From Xenorhabdus stockiae (GTDB lineage: Bacteria; Pseudomonadota; Gammaproteobacteria; Enterobacterales; Enterobacteriaceae): DNA of 41,788 nucleotides. The DNA lies in the NCBI RefSeq assembly GCF_002632825.1, contig NZ_NJAJ01000033.1, forward strand, positions 1 through 41,788, in the 5' to 3' direction. Every line of letters starts with the position of its first letter. Position 1 is the stretch's first letter. A program made the position numbers and the translations under genes. Shown here piece by piece: positions 35,297-41,788 of the stretch. A model generated the notes under the pieces. It was not told the DNA's origin, made no database searches, and saw only the letters and a list, made by a program, of their open reading frames with translations.

Positions 35297-35799
35297 GAGA
35301 AGAACTCCTTAACTGTCTTTATACCGTCATCCTTCAGTTTCGAAAGATCATCCCATGAGTTAGGCATTTTGCCTTTAATATCCATCAGCTGTTGCTGCAA
35401 ATCGCCCAACATCTCCAACAGATTGTTATCAACACGCCGTAGTGTTAGCGTAAAGCTGATTTTACGGGGCGCACCACCTGACATAAATTCCGTTTTTGTT
35501 TCATCAATACTTTCAATAACAAACATGCCATAAATTGCGCCACTACCATCAATCAAAGACCATGCTTTGCCACTATCAGCCATCAATTTCAATGCTGTTA
35601 GCGACAAGGAGCCACCTGTCAGTTCAGGATAAAGATCTCCAGATAACGTTACTGTATCGTTATCCGGACCCACAAACTGCCATGCAGGCCGTGCTCCCAC
35701 ACGGCTATTGAAGGCATGTCTCCAGCTTTGTTTATGCTGGAAACTTTGGTACGGAGTGGTTTTCAGCATAAAAACAAATAAACCAAGTGCAGCCATCAT
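35293..35799 (-). CDS. P2 gpU-like tail protein
   Basis: The 168-residue protein is a gpU family member: MMAALGLFVFMLKTTPYQS, then WRHAFNSRVGARPAWQFVGPDN, DTVTLSGDLYPELTGG, FVIESIDETKTEF and RKISFTLTLRRVD. gpU is needed for tail completion. It overlaps gpT by four bases upstream and gpD by four bases downstream, the P2 order T-U-D. Full length, no damage seen. Confidence 0.9.
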   Translation of the reverse strand: MMAALGLFVFMLKTTPYQSFQHKQSWRHAFNSRVGARPAWQFVGPDNDTVTLSGDLYPELTGGSLSLTALKLMADSGKAWSLIDGSGAIYGMFVIESIDETKTEFMSGGAPRKISFTLTLRRVDNNLLEMLGDLQQQLMDIKGKMPNSWDDLSKLKDDGIKTVKEFFS

Positions 35800-38387
35800 A
35801 AGAAACCTTCTCCTCTGTCAGAAAGTGAGCTACGCATACGGGCTTGCTGCATACGTTCCCGTTGTTCCAGTTCCTGTCTGACCATTCGGGCGATATCCTG
35901 CGCGGACTGTCCCTGAGAGCCATAGACATAAATGTTGTATTGCGGCGCGGCGCTAGCTTGTTGCTGCGGCTGGCTCCGCATTTGTTTTGCCTGAACTTCC
36001 TCATAGGCATGAGCAGGCAAACTTTGCGCATGTAACGGTGCGTTCTGCGCTGCAACAGGTAATGACATCGCGCTGATGGCAACTCCCACGGCTGCATACT
36101 TCGCCGTATCTAAACGACTAGTAACATTTGCCCCGCCACTGACAAGTTCAGGACCACGTTCGCCAACAATGGCTGTTTTTCCAATAGGAACATAGCCACC
36201 TTTATCGAATAGGGGCGGCTGTACTTTTTTAGCCTGCTGAGCTGTTTCGTTTTTAGTAATTTCCTCTGTTTTCTTTAATGCAACTTCCTTTTTCTCATCG
36301 CCTTTCCACCATGATGTAAAGACGTCAGTAATAGCAGAAATCTTACCTTTCAGTGCTTCCCATTTTTCCTGAATACCCGTCAACAGATTATCGATCATAT
36401 CCGAGCCGGCAGTTTTTAATTTCTCCGGAATCGCCTGAACATCGGCAACAATTTCATCCCATTTATCTGAGATTGATTTTTTGACACTTTCCCAGATTTC
36501 AGATGTATTCTGTTTAACTGACTCCCAGGCACCACTAATTGTTGACTTTACCAATTCCCAAGCTTCCGAAGCACTTTGTTTAATCGTGTCCCAGTTATTG
36601 TAGATAATGCCAATTAGCCCACCATTCATGAAAAAGCTCTTAATACCTTCCCACGCTATATTGACAAGGTTTTTAATTCCCTCCCAAGCACCACTGAAGA
36701 TATTTTTCACGCTATCCCATAAAGCCATAAATTTCGGCCCCAGTGACTCCCAATTCTGCCAAATATAAATAGCAGCCATTGAGATGACACCAATAATGGC
36801 AAGAATTGGATTCGCCATCATAACGCGCCCGATAACCATTATTGCCCGTCCAATACCACTAAATGCATTACCTAAAAGGCCTAAACCTTTTGTGCCAATA
36901 TTTGACAGAATATTTATGCTATTGCCTAAAAGTCCAAAAACCTTTTGACCAATATTACCTAATGCACCTATATCTCGCCTTGGTTGCCCAAATGCATCGT
37001 TTTTCCCGCCTTTATTAAATAATGTTCCGAAGGTAGTTCCAAGAAATCCGAAAACTCTTGCACCAATACTACCCAGAATATTCAAGCTCATTCCTAAAGA
37101 AGCAAATATTCTTACACCTATCTGACCAAAGATATTTAAGCTAAACCTTAACGAGGCAAATGCCTGAATACCTATCTGCCCCAAAATACGCAGGCTGACG
37201 CGTAAAGAGCCAAAGAGCCTGACGCCAGCTTGGGCAAATAGACCTAAGCTAAACCTTAACGAAGCAAAGATTCTAATTCCTAATTGTCCAAATATATTTA
37301 CTCCAACCCTTAAAGAACCGAAGATTCTAATTCCCAGCTGACCAAATATATTCAAACCTATTCGCAACGAGCCAAATATTCGCAGACCTAATTGTCCAAA
37401 GATACTCAGTCCAATCTTTAAAGAGCCGAAGGTTCTAATTCCCAGCTGACCAAATATATTCAGACTTATTCGCAACGAACCAAATATTCGTAGACCTAAT
37501 TGTTCAAAGGTACTCAGTCCAACCCTTAAAGAGCCGAAGGTTCTAATCCCCAGCTGACCAAATATATTCAGACTTATTCGTAACGAGCCAAATATTCGTA
37601 GACCTAATTGCCCAAAGATACTCAGTCCAATCCTTAAAGAGCCGAAGGTTCTAATTCCCAGCTGACCAAATATATTCAGACTTATTCGTAACGAACCAAA
37701 TATTCGTAGACCTAATTGTCCAAAGGTACTCAACCCAACCTTTAAAGATCCAAATATTCTAAATCCCAATTGACCAAATATATTCAGATTTATCTTCAAT
37801 GAGCCAAATATCCGTATCCCTAACTTACCAAAAATATTTAATCTCATACCCAATGAGCTAAATATATTAATGGATAGTGAAGAAAATATACGAACACCCA
37901 CTTTTAACGAACTAAAAATCCTTATGCCAACATTACCGAAAATCTTTATCCTGGCGTTGATATTAATAATAAATTTATCTAACAAACTGAAATTGTTAGT
38001 TATATTCCCAGTAACGCCAAGATTAACTTCACTTTTCTTGCTAGATGAATTTACTTGGCTGACACTCTGAGTTATTTGAGTAATGTTGACTGATTGACTC
38101 GCAGCACTCACCTGCGTCATTCTTGACGAATTCTGCTGCGCAGAGAAAGATTGCTTAATTGTTTGATTGTAGGCTTTAAGATCGGCACGCATACGCGCAG
38201 TTTCCTGCGCATATCCGACAATAGGTTTTAAACTTTCAACGGTTTTATTGAGCTTTTTAAACTGGTTATGAATTTTATCTGTTGTATCCACCAGTTTTTT
38301 CTGATGCCGTTGAAAAGATTTAAAGGAACTGGTCAATTTACTTACGGCACTGAGTACCTTGTTTACCTGTGATTGTATATTACTCAT
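35796..38387 (-). CDS. P2 gpT-like tail tape measure protein with a long internal repeat array
   Basis: About 863 residues. The N-terminal ~120 are helical and Gln/Ser rich; residues near 150-455 are an array of 18-residue units (consensus IFGQLGIRIFGSLRISLN); then hydrophobic helices (MVIGRVMMANPILAIIGVISMAAIYIW), amphipathic Trp-rich helices (AWEGIKN, AWESVKQN) and a C-terminal KGGYVPIGKTAIVGERGPELV-like tail segment split as usual in tape measures. The protein sets tail length by its own length. ATG 38387 overlaps the E' stop (ATGAGTAA), which supports this start over a GTG four codons earlier. Confidence 0.9.
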   Translation of the reverse strand: MSNIQSQVNKVLSAVSKLTSSFKSFQRHQKKLVDTTDKIHNQFKKLNKTVESLKPIVGYAQETARMRADLKAYNQTIKQSFSAQQNSSRMTQVSAASQSVNITQITQSVSQVNSSSKKSEVNLGVTGNITNNFSLLDKFIININARIKIFGNVGIRIFSSLKVGVRIFSSLSINIFSSLGMRLNIFGKLGIRIFGSLKINLNIFGQLGFRIFGSLKVGLSTFGQLGLRIFGSLRISLNIFGQLGIRTFGSLRIGLSIFGQLGLRIFGSLRISLNIFGQLGIRTFGSLRVGLSTFEQLGLRIFGSLRISLNIFGQLGIRTFGSLKIGLSIFGQLGLRIFGSLRIGLNIFGQLGIRIFGSLRVGVNIFGQLGIRIFASLRFSLGLFAQAGVRLFGSLRVSLRILGQIGIQAFASLRFSLNIFGQIGVRIFASLGMSLNILGSIGARVFGFLGTTFGTLFNKGGKNDAFGQPRRDIGALGNIGQKVFGLLGNSINILSNIGTKGLGLLGNAFSGIGRAIMVIGRVMMANPILAIIGVISMAAIYIWQNWESLGPKFMALWDSVKNIFSGAWEGIKNLVNIAWEGIKSFFMNGGLIGIIYNNWDTIKQSASEAWELVKSTISGAWESVKQNTSEIWESVKKSISDKWDEIVADVQAIPEKLKTAGSDMIDNLLTGIQEKWEALKGKISAITDVFTSWWKGDEKKEVALKKTEEITKNETAQQAKKVQPPLFDKGGYVPIGKTAIVGERGPELVSGGANVTSRLDTAKYAAVGVAISAMSLPVAAQNAPLHAQSLPAHAYEEVQAKQMRSQPQQQASAAPQYNIYVYGSQGQSAQDIARMVRQELEQRERMQQARMRSSLSDRGEGFL
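37026..37835 (-). repeat. Coding tandem repeats in the tape measure gene (54-bp units, 108-bp higher order)
   Basis: Fifteen consecutive 18-codon units are visible, with more degenerate copies up to about 37943. In 37404-37727 units alternate between two types (LRIFGSLRISLN and IRTFGSLRIGLS), giving a 108-bp higher-order period repeated three times and nearly identical at the DNA level. That pattern indicates recent duplication. Confidence 0.9.
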
Positions 38388-38831
38388 TCTCCGCACCACT
38401 TCTTAAAATGGCCCGATGTCGCCAGTCCAATAATTCCGACAGTGACATTTCATCTGTATCTGCCGGTCTCCAGTGAAAAACGGTGGCAATATCTGCCACC
38501 AGTTCATCAACGGTTAATCGTTCTGGGAATCGGACTTGACCGATTTCGGCAACAAAAAATTGACCACCTCCACACTGAGATTAATCAGATCACCGGGTGA
38601 CATCATCATCAGGTCATTCTTGGTCAATGCAGGTGTGGTGACACGTGGCAGAATCAGCAACATAGAGTCCACATCCATTTCCAGCAGTGCCTGTAAACGA
38701 GCACCGCGCAGCGCACCACTGGTAGGTTTACGTACCGTCACTTCCGTGATTTTTCCGTTGCCTCGCGCCAGTGGAGCTTCCAGTTCGATTGTGCGCAGAT
38801 CTTCATTTTGAGTTTTCAGTGCTTCAGTCAT
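38380..38831 (-). CDS. gpE+E' frameshift product (tail assembly chaperone, long form)
   Basis: After slipping at 38553-38559 the -1 frame reads FFVAEIGQVRFPERLTVDE, then TVFHWRPADTDEMSLSELL, then DWRHRAILRSGAENE and ends at TAA 38382-38380, overlapping the gpT start. The WRP and SLSELLDWRHRA segments look like conserved E' sequence, and the frame stays open for all ~58 codons. The combined product has about 150 residues. Fusion forms act with the short form in roughly fixed ratio to load the tape measure. Confidence 0.75.
38514..38831 (-). CDS. P2 gpE-like tail assembly chaperone
   Basis: The 105-residue protein corresponds to P2 gpE: KTQNEDLRTIELEAPLARG, VTVRKPTSGALRGARLQALLE and DLMMMSPGDLINLSVEVVNFLL. 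Such chaperones bind the tape measure during tail assembly. Near its end lies a slippery heptamer, from which a minority -1 frameshift would give the longer E+E' form. It stands between the tube gene FII and the tape measure, the expected place. Confidence 0.88.
   Translation of the reverse strand: MTEALKTQNEDLRTIELEAPLARGNGKITEVTVRKPTSGALRGARLQALLEMDVDSMLLILPRVTTPALTKNDLMMMSPGDLINLSVEVVNFLLPKSVKSDSQND
38553..38559 (-). promoter_or_regulatory. Programmed -1 frameshift slippery site
   Basis: On the minus strand T-TTT-TTG follows codons GTC AA. A -1 slip here joins gpE to an open frame that runs to the tape measure start. P2 uses the same kind of slip for E+E'. Confidence 0.75.
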
Positions 38832-38929
38832 AATTCAACCTTGTTTATCCGAGTAAAAACCTGCCTCAGCCGAAAATATGCTGGGTGAGACAGGGAATAA
38901 GTTTTAAAATTTGCTAATTAAAAGAGCGA

Positions 38930-39448
38930 TTAAAACAGACCGATAGCGCGGCGATGTTGTGCCAGACGATCTTCTCCGCCCACTTTTTCAACCATGTTGA
39001 CGGTATCGATTTCAATCAGTTCCTCGCCATCCCAGGTCAGTTTGAAGTAAGTGTTTTTAGCGGTAATTTTGGTTTGTGTGTTGTCGCCCTGTTTATAAGT
39101 ACCGTGATCGAACTCCTGGAAGCGGCCACGCATCACAACTTCAACTGCAACCACGTCACCGGTGTCTTCGCGCTCAAAAGAGCCAGCAAAGCGCAGCATG
39201 ACACCATCCACTTGAGCGATGCCCCACTGTTTGTACAGCTGAGATTCGATCCCACCCAGAGTGAATTCAGCATCCAATGCGCCTTCATCCAGACCCAGAT
39301 CTACCATTGCGCTGCCGTTCATACCGGCACCACGGTAGGCTTCCAGTTTTCGGCTCAGTTTAGGAAGCGTCAGTTCTTCCACGATACCCTGATAGTTGTT
39401 GCCATCGTTGAACAAGTTCAGGTACTTAAGTTTGCGAGGTAATGCCAT
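38930..39448 (-). CDS. P2 FII-like major tail tube protein
   Basis: The 172-residue protein matches FII: ALPRKLKYLNLFNDGNNYQG, LPKLSRKLEAYRGAGMNG, DLGLDEGALDAEFTLGG and KITAKNTYFKLTWDGEEL. It stacks in rings to form the inner tube inside the contractile sheath. It lies 11 bases after the sheath gene. Undamaged and full length. Confidence 0.93.
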   Translation of the reverse strand: MALPRKLKYLNLFNDGNNYQGIVEELTLPKLSRKLEAYRGAGMNGSAMVDLGLDEGALDAEFTLGGIESQLYKQWGIAQVDGVMLRFAGSFEREDTGDVVAVEVVMRGRFQEFDHGTYKQGDNTQTKITAKNTYFKLTWDGEELIEIDTVNMVEKVGGEDRLAQHRRAIGLF

Positions 39449-39459
39449 CAGTTAGCCCC

Positions 39460-40635
39460 TTATTTATTGATACTTTTCGCGAAATCCATCAGGTAACTAT
39501 CTGTAATACGCTGGCGTAACATCATGTTTTCCAGTGGCGGTACAGGGGTATAGTCGTAGTCGATGGTCAATTTGCCTGCTTTCAGAGTGTCTTTATCGTT
39601 GATTTTGTCGTCATACCAGCAACGACCATCAATGATGTAACCACCCGCTTTCAGTTCGCGGAACTTAGCATTGATGCCTTCAATAATGTCGCGTACCAGT
39701 GATGGAGTCAGTGGTTTGTCGATTGCCCACATGTGTGCATCAGCCATGGTGTCAGCCAGAACCTGCGCGGTGCGGGTATAGCTTTCGAATTGGAACAGTG
39801 AGTCCTCCGAATCAGCGCCAGCACAAGTACGTGAACCCCAGAAACGAAAACCGTTTTTGCGGATCAGTGTTGTTATGTGATTTTGGTTCAGCAGATCAGC
39901 GTCAGTTCCAATCGCTTGCAGATCCCAGAAGACATCAGCAGACAGACCCGTTACACCATTAACGCCCACGTTGGACAGGGTTTTGTGCCAGCCAGTCTCT
40001 TCGTCAATTTTGGCACGCAGGCCTAGTGCATAAGCCGTTGCAGGTGCGATAACTTCACCTTTATCCCATCTCAGGAAATCAGGCCAAATCAGCATGAGTT
40101 CACGCTGACCGAAGTTTTCACGATATTTGATAACTTCGGAGATATTTTTGCAGCCATAAGCGCTGACATACGCCATTGCTTTCAGTTGCTTGGCAATAGA
40201 GGCCAGTTCAGCAGCAACCGGTTGTGAGTCCAGACCCGGAGCACCCAGAATACGGGGTTTAACACCGAGTTGGCTTTGCGCAGCGAGCAGTGCCTTCATA
40301 CCCGTTTTCTTACCTTCTGGCGTAACGTCACCGATAATGTTAGAAACGGTATCTTTTTCAGATTCTCCCTCAGCAACACGTACAACAACAGTGACAGGTT
40401 GAGCCTGTGCTGCGATTGCTTTCAATGATGCGGCTAGCGTACCTTCTTTGCCGGCTTTACCGATGGCGCTCATAACGTCAGTCAGTAATACTGGTGTGTT
40501 TAATGGGAATGTTTTTTCGTCTGCGTCAGGTGCAATACAGACCATACCTACGATAGCGGTGCTAACGGTAGTAATGGTACGCGTACCTTCTTTAATTTCC
40601 TGAACACGGACTCCGTGATGATAATCTTGTGCCAT
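39460..40635 (-). CDS. P2 FI-like contractile tail sheath protein
   Basis: The 391-residue protein has the FI length and motifs: [18 protein letters not shown] at the start, [28 protein letters not shown], the Trp-rich [20 protein letters not shown] and C-terminal [15 protein letters not shown] then [15 protein letters not shown]. Sheath contraction drives the tube through the target envelope. It is the first visible gene of the late operon; AGGAG precedes the ATG and a predicted Ogr-dependent promoter lies just upstream. Confidence 0.95.
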   Translation of the reverse strand: MAQDYHHGVRVQEIKEGTRTITTVSTAIVGMVCIAPDADEKTFPLNTPVLLTDVMSAIGKAGKEGTLAASLKAIAAQAQPVTVVVRVAEGESEKDTVSNIIGDVTPEGKKTGMKALLAAQSQLGVKPRILGAPGLDSQPVAAELASIAKQLKAMAYVSAYGCKNISEVIKYRENFGQRELMLIWPDFLRWDKGEVIAPATAYALGLRAKIDEETGWHKTLSNVGVNGVTGLSADVFWDLQAIGTDADLLNQNHITTLIRKNGFRFWGSRTCAGADSEDSLFQFESYTRTAQVLADTMADAHMWAIDKPLTPSLVRDIIEGINAKFRELKAGGYIIDGRCWYDDKINDKDTLKAGKLTIDYDYTPVPPLENMMLRQRITDSYLMDFAKSINK

Positions 40636-40657
40636 ATTAGCGTTCTCTCCTGTTAAG

Positions 40658-40725
40658 GTGTGGGAGTATATTGGCGGATTAAGACTGCAAAATCATGTGG
40701 TTAGGTATGTGTGGTAGGAGGTACA
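40658..40725 (-). promoter_or_regulatory. Predicted Ogr-dependent late promoter (P2 PF-like)
   Basis: TGT-N12-ACA, the P2 late-promoter activator element, sits at 40725-40708. On the minus strand a -10 box TATACT lies at 40670-40665, placing the start near 40658 and the activator site centred near -58, where P2 sites are centred at about -55. No good -35 box is present, as expected for an activated promoter. Confidence 0.65.
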
Positions 40726-40785
40726 AATTGGTTGAGATATTTTTGTTTTAAATCAATTGGTTGAATTTTTAGGTGTGCAGCAGGT

Positions 40786-40809
40786 AAAAAAATCCGTCCC
40801 AGCGGACGG
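40786..40809 (-). terminator. Terminator of the dinJ-yafQ operon
   Basis: CCGTCC (40794-40799) and GGACGG (40804-40809) form the stem; seven T residues follow on the minus strand. It shields the FI promoter from upstream transcription. Confidence 0.8.
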
Positions 40810-40824
40810 TTTATTCAGGAGTTA

Positions 40825-41106
40825 TCAGAATAACTCGCTGTGTGAGCCTAATCGGGCAAGCTCCAAAACGGTATTACCAACTTTTTTGTAAATCAGCAGT
40901 AGATCTGGGTGAAGATGGCAATCTCGGAAACCCCGCCAGTTTCCTTTTAGTGGATGATCGAAGTACTTTGGCGGGATTGGTTTATCATTTACCAGTATAT
41001 CCAGTATTTCAACTAAACTTTCATCGATAGTTGCGCGATATTTACCTTTCTTAACGCGCTTATAGTCCTTCTTGAACTCAGAAGAACGACTAATCTTCCT
41101 CATCAT
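40825..41106 (-). CDS. yafQ: YafQ-family mRNA interferase toxin
   Basis: The 93-residue protein matches YafQ/RelE toxins: RSSEFKKDYKRVKKG, then FDHPLKGNWRGFRDCHLHPDLLLIYK and a terminal RLGSHSELF. The catalytic set of E. coli YafQ (His50, His63, Asp67, His87) corresponds to the histidines in DHPL and DCHLHPD, its Asp, and GSH, all present. It cleaves ribosome-bound mRNA. The start overlaps the antitoxin stop by about 17 bases; the second ATG (41103) is equally possible. Confidence 0.9.
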   Translation of the reverse strand: MMRKISRSSEFKKDYKRVKKGKYRATIDESLVEILDILVNDKPIPPKYFDHPLKGNWRGFRDCHLHPDLLLIYKKVGNTVLELARLGSHSELF

Positions 41107-41371
41107 TGTTCAGATCATCCATGAAAGCAGAAACACTATCAAACGTTTTACCATTCCCACTTTCAAGCTGTTTAATAGCAGCTTTTGTGCGAGAAGCATT
41201 CCGGTAATGAGTACCTGTCACTTTGAAGGGTAGCGTATTTTTTTCCGCTACTTGTACCATCAACATGCGAATAGCATCGCTTACTGTCAACCCCATAGAT
41301 TGGAGTGCAATAGTTGCAAGTTCTTTAGTTTTAGGGTCAATTTTCGCCCTGACATAAGTTTCATTAGCCAT
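41090..41371 (-). CDS. dinJ: DinJ/RelB-family antitoxin
   Basis: The 93-residue protein has an N-terminal ribbon-helix-helix (ANETYVRAKIDPKTKELATI, then SMGLTVSDAIRMLMVQV) and an acidic C-terminus (DLNNDEED) that would wrap the toxin. It neutralises YafQ and represses its own operon. ATG 41371 has AGAGGGGG upstream; an extension to 41488 is rejected. Its position between tail and fibre genes suggests it is carried by the prophage. Confidence 0.9.
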   Translation of the reverse strand: MANETYVRAKIDPKTKELATIALQSMGLTVSDAIRMLMVQVAEKNTLPFKVTGTHYRNASRTKAAIKQLESGNGKTFDSVSAFMDDLNNDEED

Positions 41372-41683
41372 AAAAACCCCCTCTTTCTTTACATAATAGC
41401 TATTGATTGTAGTCCCACCGTAGTCACATAACAAGACTAAAAAACGTGCTATTGCTGGAGTTAGAGCAAATGAAAATGTTTCATTCATACGTTATATAAG
41501 GTGAAATAAAAGTACTAAAAACAGACGATTTTTGTTTGTATTTTATTCTTTTTGTCTAGTGCTTATATAAATTGGGATGTTGGGTATTAAATGAACTATA
41601 AAATGTGTATGCTTTTGCTTATTACTTCTTTGGTTATTGCCTTTCGTCTGCTGTTATCAGTCTTATTATGTATTCACATCGTG
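41372..41683. other. Gene-free stretch between dinJ and the fibre crossover site
   Basis: About 310 A+T-rich bases. It should contain the dinJ promoter; GTAGTC occurs twice (around 41417-41422 and 41429-41434) and may be an autoregulatory site. A 37-codon hydrophobic frame at 41591-41704 is not convincing. Confidence 0.35.
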
Positions 41684-41709
41684 TTCTATAAAACCTCGGG
41701 TTAACGGAA
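41684..41709. other. Din-family (gix-like) DNA inversion crossover site
   Basis: A 26-bp imperfect palindrome, with left half TTCTATAAAACC, centre TC and right half GGGTTAACGGAA, matches 20 of 26 positions of phage Mu gix as I recall it, including the AAAACCTCGG core. In Mu-type fibres this site is read as -NLGL-E-, and the same residues are encoded here. It lies exactly where the fibre fragment's homology begins. Confidence 0.7.
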
Positions 41710-41788
41710 ACCAAAGAGCTGGCAAAAAATGCACTCAATAAAGATATTGGAGGAGCAGTTCTAAAACCTGTTTATTTTCATGGTGCTC
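41692..41788 (+). pseudogene. Headless tail-fibre C-terminal fragment (silent cassette), runs off the window
   Basis: From the crossover core the frame reads NLGLTETKELAKN, then ALNKDIGGAVLKPVYFHGA, the fibre sequence that follows the IPDKP-FVK linker in related tail fibres. TAA lies directly upstream in frame, there is no start codon or fibre N-terminus, and it points opposite to the tail operon. This is how a stored, unexpressed alternative fibre end looks. Continuation beyond the window is assumed. A decayed leftover of an old fibre gene is the alternative. Confidence 0.65.

Noticed and set aside
37404-37727. Regular 108-bp repeats that could suggest a CRISPR array
   Set aside because: The repeats are contiguous, have no unique spacers and are translated in frame within the tape measure gene.
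38954-39442. 162-codon frame antisense to the tube gene
   Set aside because: It is a shadow of FII codon structure with no ribosome site and no recognisable domain.
41591-41704. 37-codon hydrophobic frame crossing the crossover site
   Set aside because: It has a membrane-like composition faintly recalling Hok-type peptides, but lacks a good ribosome site and the Hok motif, and it ends inside the recombination site; chance is more likely.

Overview
The window looks like chromosome of a Morganellaceae gammaproteobacterium, most likely Xenorhabdus, less likely Photorhabdus. The evidence is E. coli-like housekeeping genes (argW tRNA, prpRBCDE, yceJI, aqpZ, ecotin, ydcH) in an A+T-rich background, a methionine-rich PixA-type inclusion-body protein, and a P2-type remnant tail locus like those reported for Xenorhabdus R-type bacteriocins. 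The genus is inferred from gene content only.

Layout. 1-6.9 kb: right end of an integrated element whose tail genes are Mu-like (a fused gp43/gp44 remnant, broken gp45, gp46, gp47, gp48, fibre, fibre chaperone), followed by a tyrosine integrase beside tRNA-Arg(CCT). 7-8.5 kb: an unknown gene and the PixA-like gene. 9-18 kb: an SH3 protein with a threonine/serine dehydratase-type enzyme, then prpR facing the dehydratase and divergent from prpBCDE, the methylcitrate route for propionate, with a sigma-54 promoter between. 18-24 kb: glutathione S-transferase, an AbgT transporter with peptidase T, yceJ-yceI, and a small unknown gene. 24-28 kb: a TetR regulator with two operators, an atypical ClpP-like protein, and a TetR/MFS efflux pair. 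28-31 kb: a very A+T-rich minus-strand cluster (TupA-like ATP-grasp, two GT2 glycosyltransferases, a GNAT acetyltransferase). 31-33.3 kb: aqpZ, ecotin, ydcH.

33.4-41.8 kb: a P2-like tail module on the minus strand, transcribed FI, FII, E(+E'), T, U, D, ogr. Its tape-measure gene has a striking 18-residue repeat array, gpE carries a predicted -1 frameshift, and a predicted Ogr-dependent late promoter precedes FI. A DinJ/YafQ toxin-antitoxin pair lies upstream. At the right edge a Mu gix-like crossover site abuts a promoterless, headless tail-fibre fragment on the opposite strand. This suggests the left boundary of an invertible tail-fibre cassette that could switch the host range of a phage or tailocin.

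The left module appears decayed: a probable in-frame deletion fuses two tail genes, and an in-frame stop breaks the spike gene. All P2 tail genes visible on the right are open and keep their regulation. No head, portal, terminase or lysis genes are visible in either module, but both run off the window.
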